From: Fomes fomentarius
Lineage: Eukaryota > Basidiomycota > Agaricomycetes > Polyporales > Polyporaceae
Direction: 5' to 3'
DNA length: 64,000 nt
NCBI GenBank assembly: GCA_022606135.1
Contig: JABYQN010000012.1
Coordinates: 558,001 to 622,000 of the forward strand
Part shown: positions 36,351 through 47,071 of the stretch, piece by piece
How the letters are laid out: each line of letters starts with the position of its first letter
Position numbering within the stretch: the first letter of the stretch is position 1
Notes under the pieces: generated by a model
The model's input: only the letters and a program-made list of their open reading frames with translations
Database searches by the model: none
What the model was told of the DNA's origin: nothing
Position numbers and translations under genes: made by a program

Positions 36351-37096
36351 CTACAACACAAACGACACATGCTCACGGAACCGAACGTACATCTCCTCCC
36401 ACTTCTCGTCCTGGCGAAGCCCACCCCATCCCGATGGGTGGGCGCGACGCTGCTCCAACCACTTGTGGATGAACTGACCATCGAGCGAGACATCGGGGTC
36501 CCACGGCGTCCACTCTGCATGGGGAAAGCGGGGGTATGCAGCCACATATGCAATCCAGTACGCATCCCGTGCCCAAGCCCACACCACGGAAGAGTGGTCA
36601 TTGATTGTTTCGATCATCCAGTTGCGAATGTTTGTACACAGAGTAACCCATGACTGGGACTCGGAGGCGCAGAAGTTGGGCGAGATAGGGAGGAATGAGG
36701 GCAGGTTATTCTTGAGTGCCTCCCGGATCTATGGATAGTGGAGTGAGCATGATGTGTCCATGACCTTATTAGTAATCACACCTCACCTGCGTTTCTTCTT
36801 CAGAAGTAAGTGATACCACACAGTCGTCATCGCCCTCGGTGGGTGGCTGAAAATGAAGGAGGGGATATGCGTAGTTTCCAATCTCATGTGGGACAGAGAT
36901 GGATATGTTCAAAGGCTGTAATATATAGTGCATAAGAACATGAGTTTGTAGGTTGACAAGGTTGACTTACGATTCTTGGATCAAGCCCAACGGGCAGGCG
37001 ACCAATGAAAGAGACCGAGAGGTTGAGTCGAGGCCATTTGCCGTCAGGGTAGGCAGTCCCAAGAAGAGATGTAGTGGATGAGAGAACGGCAGGCAT
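36351..37096 (-). CDS. 210-residue element-associated protein, divergent from the transposase-like gene
   Basis: Three exons, 37096-36971, 36915-36787 and 36728-36351, join in phase 0 to 210 residues. No domain is recognised by name. The sequence is rich in Trp, Pro and aromatic residues (VVWAWARDAYWIAYVAAYPR, HKWLEQRRAHPSGWGGL) and has an N-terminal beta-like part (NLSVSFIGRLPVGLDPRIPL). Its start is 227 bp from the divergent start of the transposase-like gene, which implies a shared bidirectional promoter and joint function. It is fully open with clean splice sites, so it is probably recent or under selection. I suspect it belongs to the mobile element rather than the host, from context only. 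Confidence 0.6.
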
Positions 37097-37323
37097 TGTG
37101 CACTTGTGTTTTGAGGTGAGCAGGGAAAAGGCGTGGTCGTTGACGTGGCGGTTGAACTTGCACTGCAGACTCCAGAAGACTCATTATGGGAGAGTACATA
37201 AGCAGCATGTGATCTAATCTCATAACCATCTTCAAACACACCGATTACAAGATCTGCCACTGTCTCTTCTGCCCCTCATCGATATCGCTACTGCTATCCT
37301 ACGACTAGTAAATACGGCTCAAG
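37097..37323. promoter_or_regulatory. Divergent intergenic promoter region
   Basis: A 227-bp gap between two opposite ATGs (37096 - and 37324 +). No TATA box is claimed. It is the only space available for the promoters and 5' leaders of both genes. Confidence 0.45.
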
Positions 37324-40300
37324 ATGGACGAACTAGTTCTACAGGATCTCATTCGTAGAGGAGGTAATTATTCAACAGCCGCTAGAATGGTTTCAGATGA
37401 CCTGCATAGATTGACATGGGTTGTGTCGTAGAATTGGAAGTTGTACCAGGCGACATAAGGATCACATGCAAGGTTTGCCCCCGCCGCAACGGCATACTGA
37501 GGACCATGCTGCGCAAGCACATTGCGAAGCACATCACAACAGGCGAACACATCCATGCACGCGCACCACAGCTGCAAGGAATCACCGTTGCAGAACGTTC
37601 CCGACGGTCACGTTCACGGTCGTACTCACCAGGAGGATCTGTACGCTCTAACGCACATACAAACTCATCACTCTCCTCACCCGAGCCCTCCCACTCCCAC
37701 TCCCCAGAACCTGAACAATCACTTGACGACGAGTCCAATCCCGATCCTCCGCAACCACTATTTGACTTCTCGTTTGCTGGCCCAGATCTCTTACCAGAGG
37801 AGTTCGCCGAACTGGCATCTCTATGGGAACCGACTGGGGATCGCACCGTGGACACCGACAATGCCGGCGGCAACGAGTTCACCGACCTGTTTGAGCAGCT
37901 ACTCGCTCAGCAGGCCTCGGCTGAGGGCGACAACCTCGGAGCAGTGCCGATCAGGGGCAATGGCAGCGAGGAGCTCCCAAACGACGCAAATGATTCAAGC
38001 AACATCCCGCTCTTTGGTGATGCAACTGAGGAAGCAAGTGCGTCTGCACGTTCTACTGTTCCGATACCTGTAACTTGATTGCTGACAAACCTTATGATAG
38101 ATCCACAGCAACGGATGATGGGAGACGCTGCGACATACCCTTGGCCCAACTTGCAAGTAAGTACTCTGTGTTGGTGTGCCGTATTGGTTATATCTAACCA
38201 CATCGCAGAGTTTCCTCACCCACACGCTTTTTAGCTCTGCGACCCTCCGCTTCTCGGAGGCGCAGAAACGCGCCATCCTGGCATGGGCCAAGGCCATGGA
38301 AGCCAAGAATGTACCATCATTGTATGCATTATCCAAGTTATCTGCACGCATCATAGACCTCGTCGGCAATCCCACCCGCAAAGTTGTGTCTGCCTCCGGT
38401 AATGTTTTCTACATCAATGATGTCGCTCAAGCGATCGCCAAGGTATGTCCCATGTCAATATGCAAAGTGTTTATCGATAACATGTTGTACTATATCACGA
38501 CAGGACTACGCTAACCCTCTTCTTCGCTCACGGATGACAGACTATCCACACGATTGTGGTAGCAGAATGTCTGAGGCCTACCACGGGAAGAAGATGCTGC
38601 TGGATCTTCCTGCAGACGTCTCTCCGCCAATGGTCCGCGTTCTGGACCAGAGCTTCTTTGTGGGGGAGTTGCTAGCTCGGGCGAATGGGAAGTTCTTCAT
38701 ACCTGAACGCTTCTTCTACAACACGCTTGCAACCCCAGAGGTGGATGTGTCTGTAGAGTTGTCTGCGCTTGGGCGGGAGGTTACACGGCTCCCGGTAGGT
38801 AGTATTCACTACATGTATAGTACTTCACATGCTTACTCGGATGTAGGACGGGAAGTTTTCAGTGCAGACTAAACGCATCACCGTCCCGATCTCGTCGTTC
38901 TTAGATAGCTACCCTCGTCTAGTTGAGAAAGAAGGTTTCACAGTTAGCTTCGATGGTAAGCTTATGCAGTAGCAGCGCCTAGGACATTTATTGATAGCAT
39001 ATACAGAGCATTCTGAGGCATACAGTGCAAAGATGCCCCATCCAATGCGTGCAAGGGCTGACGGGCGTATGGTCTATGCAGTGCCCCTCATCATCTTTAT
39101 GGATGATGTGTCAGGTAACATCTCCAAGCAGTGGAACAAGCACCATGTTGTCTACATGTCAAATGCAAACCTACCTCGGGAGCTGGTCGAGAAGGAATTC
39201 TGCATCCGCTTTGTGACATCGTCACCACACGCTTCTCCTATGGAGCTCATGACAGCTGTAAAGGACTCGATCACGTATGTATCCCTGTCTTTTCAATACT
39301 TACTAGTATGTTGTCACTTATTGCATGTTTCTATCCAGTGCAGCAGCTGAGACAGGTGTCCATGCTTATGACTGGGAGCTTGGAGAAGATGTACTCCTGT
39401 GCCCTTACGGGCTCTTCCTTGCTGGTGATAACCCTATGCAAGCAGAGGAGTGCAGCCATGCAGGATTGAATTCTAACTTCTTCTGCCGCACGTGCAAGGT
39501 CGGTGGCAACAAGGAATCAAAACAGTCAATGGCTGGCTATAATGCAATCTTTGAGGTGCGAGACCCCATGTATTAGTGATGGTATTATGTTGAACATGTT
39601 GCTATCACAGGCAGGAGAGGAGCGGACACCTGAGGGCACTAAGGAGGAGATACTTGAGCAGATCAAGAAAGCGTTCATCCCTGGTGGCGCCAATGCTCTT
39701 AAGGAGGCCACAGCGGCCACTGGTGTCTCTGACAGTGCATCACGAGCGGTTATTAACACTATCGCTGAGCTGGGCAAGGAGCTTCGGAAGAAAGTTCCTG
39801 GCCAGGCTTCACTTCCTGAGGAGGAGGTCCGCAAACAACTCGAATCCAAATTCGAGGAGGTGCTTAAGGGTAATCCCATTGATACACTTATAAATCCTCT
39901 TCTTGGCATGCCAGGTAAGGAATAGTCTGTTGTCTTGTCTGATTGGCTGACCGTGCTTATTAGGTGTGAGTCTGCACCTTGACACACCAACTGAGGTGCT
40001 GCACACATTCCTGCTGGGTGTTGTCAAGTATTTCTGGGGTCAGACAGTCTTTCTCATTGAGAAGACGAAGGCAATGGATGTGTTTCAGATGCGTCTTGAA
40101 GCTCTCAGTACTGATGGGCTGAATGCACCATCTGTGAATGCAGAGTATATGTGGAGATACAAGGGGAGCTTGATTGGGAAACATTTCAAGAGTCTTGCCC
40201 AGTTAATGCCCTTCATCATCTATGACCTCGTCCCTCCAAGCCTCCTGCATGCCTGGAATACCATTGGTGCCCTTGTCGTGCAGCTGTGGCACACTGAGAT

Positions 40301-42194
40301 CAAAGATCGGGAAGTATATTGTGTAAGTTCACATAGTTATACATTGGAGGATATTCTAATGGTGCATCCTCAGGCTGCCCTGACCAGGACAATTGAGGAT
40401 CTCCTCAATGTCACAGCACAGTGTGCTCCAAGTATCCTCATCTCAAAGCCCAAGTTTCATTTCCTCGTCCATCTCCCTGCCTACATCGCTCGTTTTGGAC
40501 CTGCAATACTTTTCTCAACTGAACGGTATGAAAGTTTCAACCATATCTTTCGTCTAAGTTCGGTGTACAGCAACCGTCAAGCACCAAGCCGTGACTCATG
40601 CACATCATTTGCCATCAATGATGTTATCAAGCACATTATCACTGGCGGGTACTGGTATGATGTGCCTGGAAAGGGTGGAGTGACTCAGGCTGGCTCCGAG
40701 ATCATTGCATACACCAAAGCACACCCAGAGATTGCTCAGTTCCTTGGTCTATGGAAAGAACCACCAGATAGGCCTGCTGGTAAGTGTCCAATTGTTTATC
40801 TGCTCCCTTCAATTGACAGCCATTAAATGCATGTTACTGTTTCACTAAATTTGACTAGGTTACGCATCCTTCACTGTGAGGCAAGGGTCTGACAAAGACA
40901 CAGCACAGACAAGCAAGGAGGGTCACTCAGCAATTTTGAAAGGCTCCGCAACACAGACAGCATTGACACTCAAGACCCAGACTCCTCAGGTCGCAGCAAC
41001 ATTTGATAGTGCTCAGTTCAGCTGTGCAGTGTCAGTCTGTGCAGCCAATGGTGATCAGGCAAAGGTCAATCAGTATGTTCTAGTCTCTACCCCATCAAAT
41101 GGTGTAAGCACATTTTTCTGTTTCACTTTGATCCTCTGCTGATCCATGTCTAGTCTGTTGTTGGAAAAGTGATTGAGATTCTGGTCCCAAGCCTTCCAAA
41201 CACCAAGTCTCACATTGCTTCACACATCCTGATTCAAGTACTGGATTTCTTACCTACCCGCCATCACCAGCTCCAACTCCCTCGCCTTGCCTTGACAGAG
41301 CAGAAAGTTGTCATTGAGCCTTCAGTGAGTAGTGTCCATTGGCAGCTTTCACAATATACTGAGCTATCCTTCTAGAGCATCAGATGTGTTGTAAACGTAC
41401 AACATGACTGCGCCTCATCCGAATGTCATGACATCACCAAGAAGTACTTACGGCAGGAATGGCAACAGACTACTGCTACCCGCAAGCTTCTACGCCATGC
41501 CGATACCAATGCATACCTCCTCAACACTCACTCTATCCATAACTATCAGGAAATCGAAGCTGCAATACCTTCGACTCTACCTCCTCGTGCACGTCCTGTC
41601 ACTGATCCAGTTGCTGTGCGCCGCAATGCAGTTGCTGCAATGGCACAGAAGAAAAGTGAGGCTGCCGCAAAGAAGAAGAGTGAGGCTGCTGCAAAGAAGA
41701 CACTGAGCCAACAGCAACCAGCTCCTGCACCTACACCTTCTCAGTTGCGACCACGCGCACCACCTGGGCCATATGCTCAGACATCCTCTGCACTGGTGGC
41801 TTCTCCACTGCAACCGCGGGCACCACAGCCACGAGCTGCAACACCTGCACAGGCTGCATCCTCTCAGTCATATGCACGAGCACCTCCGTCCACCTCACAA
41901 CAATGCGGACGCCCATTGCCACCCAGTCCTTATGCTCAGCCTTCGACCTCTGCAATTGCCCCAATCCCACTGCCTCCTCCCATCCAGAAACGCAAGTCTC
42001 AAGACCCACCCACAGACTCAGATCCCCCTCGACCGAAGTCGCGCAAGCCCACTCAACCGGTATGCAGCCAGTATTGCCATATTATTCACACCACTGATGT
42101 TGTCTGTCACTAGAAGTCGTCTGCACCAGAAGAATCCAGGGCCGGTCCTTCCTCTCAACCGCACAATTGGAATATATGGCCTCCACCACAATAG
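37324..42194 (+). CDS. Large transposase-like protein, 1,356 residues, 15 intact exons
   Basis: Exons: 37324-37363, 37432-38037, 38101-38156, 38209-38442, 38504-38794, 38847-38955, 39007-39274, 39339-39555, 39611-39914, 39964-40322, 40374-40779, 40859-41103, 41154-41324, 41376-42059, 42114-42194. All join in phase with GT..AG ends and no internal stop (4,071 nt). Near the N-terminus is a C2H2-like motif (CKVCPRRNG..HIAKHITTGEH), then an acidic Ser/Pro region. The core has IIFMDDVSGNISKQW, LAGDNPMQAEECSHAG, a CxxC knuckle (FFCRTCKVGG), LHLDTPTEVLHTFLLGVVKY and FSTERYESFNHIFR. The order Asp-Asp/Asp/Zn-knuckle/'H.D...LH..LLG' parallels the Tnp2-like DDE transposases of CACTA/Plavaka-type elements. 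Proteins with this core are, as I recall, multicopy in Agaricomycetes. The C-terminus is KKSEAAAKK repeats and a Pro/Ala/Ser-rich tail. Alternative start: ATG at 37416. Confidence 0.8.
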
Positions 42195-42230
42195 GTACAG
42201 ATGTCGCTCATTTTCGCGTCAGTCACAGAC

Positions 42231-43790
42231 TCACGAGCTTCGCATACATTTGGCGTGAGTATAGTAATGGAGTAAGAATGGAAAGCGCCGCAGAGCGGCA
42301 GTCATGTATGCGTGCAAAGTATGAATGCATTCGTGTAGATTGATAAGTACACGGGGCCAGACATGATGTGGTCTAGACATAGACATAAGACCCTCACAAC
42401 CCATCCTGATGGTTCCGTGAAATGAGAAGGCGATTGGTCGTCGAGAGTGATTGGGAGGCATCGCCTGCTCGTACGCAAACACAAATGAGATCAAGCTAGA
42501 CTCGCTGAAGGCTGTCCTGATGAACACGATTCGGAACAGCTTCTATTCACGCGTGAATCGGGCAGGGCGAAGAGGGATGCCATTGAACGTGCAGCGCGCG
42601 CGGACGAGTCATCCGGCTCGTGTCGCCACTGCTCTCTCGCACGACCGTGAAGGCCGAGCTCAAGCCGGCGGAAGCGAAGTAACTACTGCTCTACTTGTAG
42701 CGTAACCGTAACGAGAATCAATGTAAGTCTTTTTCTGTAGAGTAGCGTAATCAAAGATGGAAAAACAATAGGGAAGCAGATGGGAGGGTGTGAAAAAGCG
42801 AAGAACTCGAAGTCCGGGGACTTTCGAGCACGCGGGTGAGGAAGGAGATAGAGGAGAGGAGGAGAGGAGCAGGCGAGATGATATAGTACAGTGACATAAA
42901 GAGACAAAGAGACAAAGCGCGACAAGAGACAAAGCGCGACGCGACACGTCGCGCACGACATAGACCCCAGTCAATAAAATATTGACCGAATCAGTTGCTT
43001 TCGCACACTGGACGGGCCACTCCCAGTGGAGTGGTGGCTGGCAGGAATCCGCGTGGGACTGTCACAGCAGGATTCAGCACGGCAGATGTTGTGCAGATGG
43101 GAGCGGCATCGGACTTACCGGAGACTATAGGGTACCCAGCAATCACAGCAGGGCCAGAGGCAACGTTGGTGGGCATTAGGAGGGCGTCGACGCCGAACGT
43201 CTGCAGCGCTGCATCGATGCCGCCGGTCGCACCCAGCTCCTTGTCGAACACGATCGCAGAACACTTGGTCAATGTTGCTATTTGACCGCACGAAGAGCTT
43301 CCACGGTACTCCAAGGTGCACGCCCTTGAGTGCGTCTGCTTTCAATGCGTCAGGGACGATGGTGGGCTGGGCGAGCGTGAAGTTGTCACGCGGGTCGCAC
43401 CCCGCGATTGCGCTGAGAATGATCGTGGCATCTGCGACAGAGCGTGTCATGCGACCGATGCTGTCCTGGTGAGAGGATATTGGTATGACTGCCAGCAAAG
43501 GATGCATAGTCAGTAGTTACAGGGGTACTGGTAAGTAATGGAATGGGCTAAGTCTCGACTCACCTCCCACCCTCGAAGTCAGCCCGACGGTCGGTTTGAT
43601 CCCAACCAGGTTGTTATTGTTGCTGGGCGAGATGATAGACCCACCTGTTTGCATGCCTAGTGTGCCCGTGGTGAGCCCAATCGCACTTGCGATACCACTA
43701 CTTACTTACCCGAGCTTGAGCCAGACAGATCTCCAAGGTTGGCGTTTCCCAGAATGATCGGCGCCAACTACAAGCCGCATGAAAACAGCA
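42231..43790 (-). pseudogene. Amidase-signature enzyme, truncated and broken relic
   Basis: Pieces of a fungal amidase (amidase signature family, Ser-Ser-Lys hydrolase) occur in order on the - strand. They are LAPIILGNANLGDLSGSSSG (about 43770-43710), TGGSIISPSNNNNLVGIKPT (about 43650-43590), ISSHQDSIGRMTRSVADATI (about 43490), GVDALLMPTNVASGPAVIAGYP (about 43200-43130), VPRGFLPATTPLG (about 43065-43030) and, after a 450-bp gap, RTAFSESSLISFVFAYEQA (about 42520-42465). The N-terminal ~150 residues, with the catalytic Lys, are absent because a different gene starts on the other strand at 43946. About 90 residues are missing between the LFVRS and FDKELGATGGID pieces. The 450-bp interval before the last piece is not a plausible intron. 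So it is non-functional, either a captured fragment or a disrupted host gene. Confidence 0.7.
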
Positions 43791-43945
43791 GTAAGCGCCA
43801 ATCAGCCACAGTGTAAACACACCCAAATAGCAGAGTCTCGTCATGACACTTGTGTCTCTCCTCTGCCAGGTCATCATCCCTTCCACTTCATTCGTCTCAT
43901 CCTCGGCTTTTCGCATCTCATCTATTGTCACTCGTTTGTTCTCGC

Positions 43946-45714
43946 ATGTCCTTCCTAGCTCAGTTTCAACAAGAGCAAAACTCTACGCCACCCGGAAACC
44001 AACTCTTGCGGCCTGGACATCGCAATACTGTGGCCCGTGGCCATGGTGCCTCCGAGGAACCTGCTTCCGCTAGCTCGTCCGCTCCTTCTGGCAGCACGGC
44101 CTTGTCTAGTGGTGCTGCCTTGACTGGCACTTCCGACCCTTTTGGCACTTCCGGCTCTCAAGGCACTTCCTCTCCCGACACGTCCGCTTTTGACACAGTC
44201 TTTTCTTCTGGCACATCCTCTATACGCACGTCTTCTCGCCGTCCACGTTCAAATAGCGACGAGGCTTTCTCCGCAGCCACCACAAAGTGTCTCAAACACG
44301 AAGCCCGCGAGCTCTGTAACATTCACAACCTCCCTTCAGATGCGCTTGACCACCTCACAAAGGTATGTAGTTGTGAGTCCGCCCATCCTGTTCGCTGATC
44401 GTACTATCCCCAGACGAAACATCTGAGCTCGATGATCCTCGCGCTGGAGGCCGAGCTCATAGCGCACCGCATATCAGACAAGACATCACAAAGTGCTCTA
44501 CTCCTCCACACATCAGCATTCATGACTACTCTCACACAGCGCTGCACGGTGCTCTTGTTGTCACCCAATATTGCCATGTACGTCTCCATTCAACGTCAGG
44601 TCATGGTACGTACACGGCGTACTCTTAATCATCCGCTCACGCACCTCACACACCTACAGAGCATGATCACGAAGGAGCCCAGCGTCTTCGATGTCCCAGC
44701 TGATCTGCTAAGCAACGACATGCTCCGCAACGTCCTTGGCAAGAAGGTCACGAAGGCTCTGGCCGATGCTCGTGGTGCCATCAAGGCCAAGGTAAGCATA
44801 TCCTAATCGTCACCGACCCCATGCCAACGTACACATCACCTCAAGCTCGATGTGTCGATGGGTGATACAAATCATCCGGTGCTGAACATACAGGAGCTGA
44901 CGGACTCGCTGTTGTCGAAGACGGGCCTGAAGGCACGGACCGTCCATTGGATGCGCAACGCAATGCTAGTACGTCGAACTATCGTACTCACACTGTTGAT
45001 CTGATGATCTGTCGCAGCGGAGGTTCCGTCGTGACTTTGGTGAAGTCATCGCCAATGGCGGCTACATCCTTTCTTCTCCATCTACAGACTCTACGGTTAC
45101 CAGTTCCTCGACGCAGCCGCCTGCGCTCCCCCTCTGCCTGGTCCCTCAACACGATCGCCTGAGCATCCAGATGTAATTCAGCAGGACGACCCAGAGCAGG
45201 AGGAGGAGGAAGAGGAGGAGGAAGAGGAGGGGGAGGGGGGATGGTGCCAGCCGGCACCAGCGTCGGTAACACCCTTGATGGTGATGCCACCGACCACAAC
45301 AATGCCAACAATGTTGCCAATAGCACGGGTGCAGAGCAGGCGGTTGTCGGTTCAGGCTCAACCCTCAGCAAGAGAAAGAGGGCCGCACAGGAGGTCAAGC
45401 CTTACCGGGAGAAGGAGTATTGGACCTATGTTGATGACCAGCTGCGTGCCGCACGCCAGTTCGTCTTTGACCAACATCCCAAGGATACCAAGCTTCGTGC
45501 CTCGTTGTGGACTGTGTACGTCCACGTCTTTGTGAGGTTCCTGGGTATCTCACTAACACCTTATATGAACAGCATGATGAACCGTGCTCTCGCTGATGAC
45601 ATGCTGTTGTACCGCAGTGAGGCCGCCAATAGTGGGGATACACTTGAGTTCCCCAGTGCCCTCCCGCCAAAGGCTGGTTGGCAATTTTTCCTCGAGACGC
45701 ACTCAGTTTGGTAG
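43946..45714 (+). CDS. Element-associated protein, probably frameshifted
   Basis: Clean exons are 43946-44362, 44414-44605, 44660-44791 and 44846-44968, then an exon from 45018. The head is Ser/Thr/Gly-rich low complexity, followed by a helical part (CLKHEARELCNIHNLPSDAL, NIQELTDSLLSKTGLKARTV, RRFRRDFGEVIANGG). Downstream, the coding-looking frame is PEHPDVIQQDDPEQ plus a Glu run (about 45158-45230). The frame then changes across a G-rich run at 45228-45240 to MVPAGTSVGNTLDGD.. and YREKEYWTYVDDQLRAARQF, stopping at 45714. The frame change may be an indel in the G-run (real or a sequencing error) or an intron I could not place. No named domain is seen. The location and style match the companion genes of the large transposase-like gene. 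Confidence 0.5.
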
Positions 45715-47071
45715 GCTTCTCTTGCACTGTATTCCTATCGCCGCTGTACATGTATCTGTCTTGCTACATCTTGTTGTGACATATGCTCCTCTCGCTTTGT
45801 CTGCGCTATCGTAGGCACCATTGTCTCGCACACCAATGTTACTGTGGACCTACCTAATCTGCATCATCGCCTCTTACTGTATCACTAGTACATAGTACCC
45901 TCATCGTTGTTATGAATCAATCGGTTTCTTGCATCGTGCAATGCCTGTCCGAAGAATCTCATCATACTGATATTCACCGGTCCTGCTCATATGGGTATGC
46001 TGTCCCATCTTATGGGCTGGATACATGAAGTCGCTCACAATAGATATGCCTGCTCAACATGTGCAGGTAACATTGACTGGATCACACAGGTATATAAAGC
46101 CACTTTGTATACTTGCTACACTCTAGCTCATGTAGGCATGCTCGCCTGGCAAATATGGGTATGCCAGGGTATATTCGTATTGTATACCATCGGCGTCATC
46201 TCATCGCCGCCCATATGATATCCGCTAGAGTCGGAGTGTCTGCTTGGCTCAATACAAGAAGCCCCATACTGTTCCGATATCCCCGGCAATGATGGTACCT
46301 ATACTGTGGTCGACCGTTAACTGGACCCGGCCGTCCAGGTACGCGGCACGTCCCCCTCAAAAACTTATGTCTGCATTATAGACCTCATTTGGGCGTGTAG
46401 CAGGGTTAGGCCGAGAGTGTAGTCCCCTTTTAGGTAGCGCGTGATAGCCATCAGTGATGGCTCACGAGACCTACACGCGTGGAAGACATATATATACTAT
46501 AATACACACGAGATCGAGGAAATGGTATCTTGACGCAATGTTGTGCATGTATCCAACCTATGATTTCCACCTGCATACCTATCCAACAATGTAAGTAATT
46601 ATTGGTTGTATGGTTGCAACCCACCCCTTGCCTGTATATTGTGCAAACAATCTTGATTGGGTATATCTGGTGCGGGAATCTGACCAATATCCCGAGCTCC
46701 ATATCCCCACAATCTGGGCTGAGACCTTGGGGAGATAGCAGAGCAAGCGCTTGATTTCTGAAGCTCACAGGTAAAAAATCAAAACTAACAGGATTCAAAC
46801 CCATGATGAAGTCTGAACCTGTGAAGCAGTCAGTGAGCAAAGACTGAGGAGACGAAGCCCTGAAAGTCCCTCCTTATATACTGTTCAGGAGCTGCATGAG
46901 TAAGCGACAGAAAGGAGAGCATGTGATATGTCTGAGTCAGAGTGAACCAACAATGAGTAAGAAAGGTGGAGCGATGACTCAGACAGAACAAAGAGAAAGC
47001 TGTAGAAAGTACTAGAGATGGTCACATGGACGCTTCCAAGACTATCTAGAACTATCTGGAGCAGTGTAGAA
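45715..47071. other. Element interior without recognised genes
   Basis: AT-richer DNA downstream of the third element gene. One - strand frame (46451-46840) is open for 129 codons but shows no family resemblance. Confidence 0.4.

Noticed and set aside
46790..46865. tRNA-like B-box (gggtttgaatcc on the - strand), possible tRNA-derived SINE head
   Set aside because: No matching A-box at the right distance and no cloverleaf could be drawn, so a single B-box-like match is not enough.
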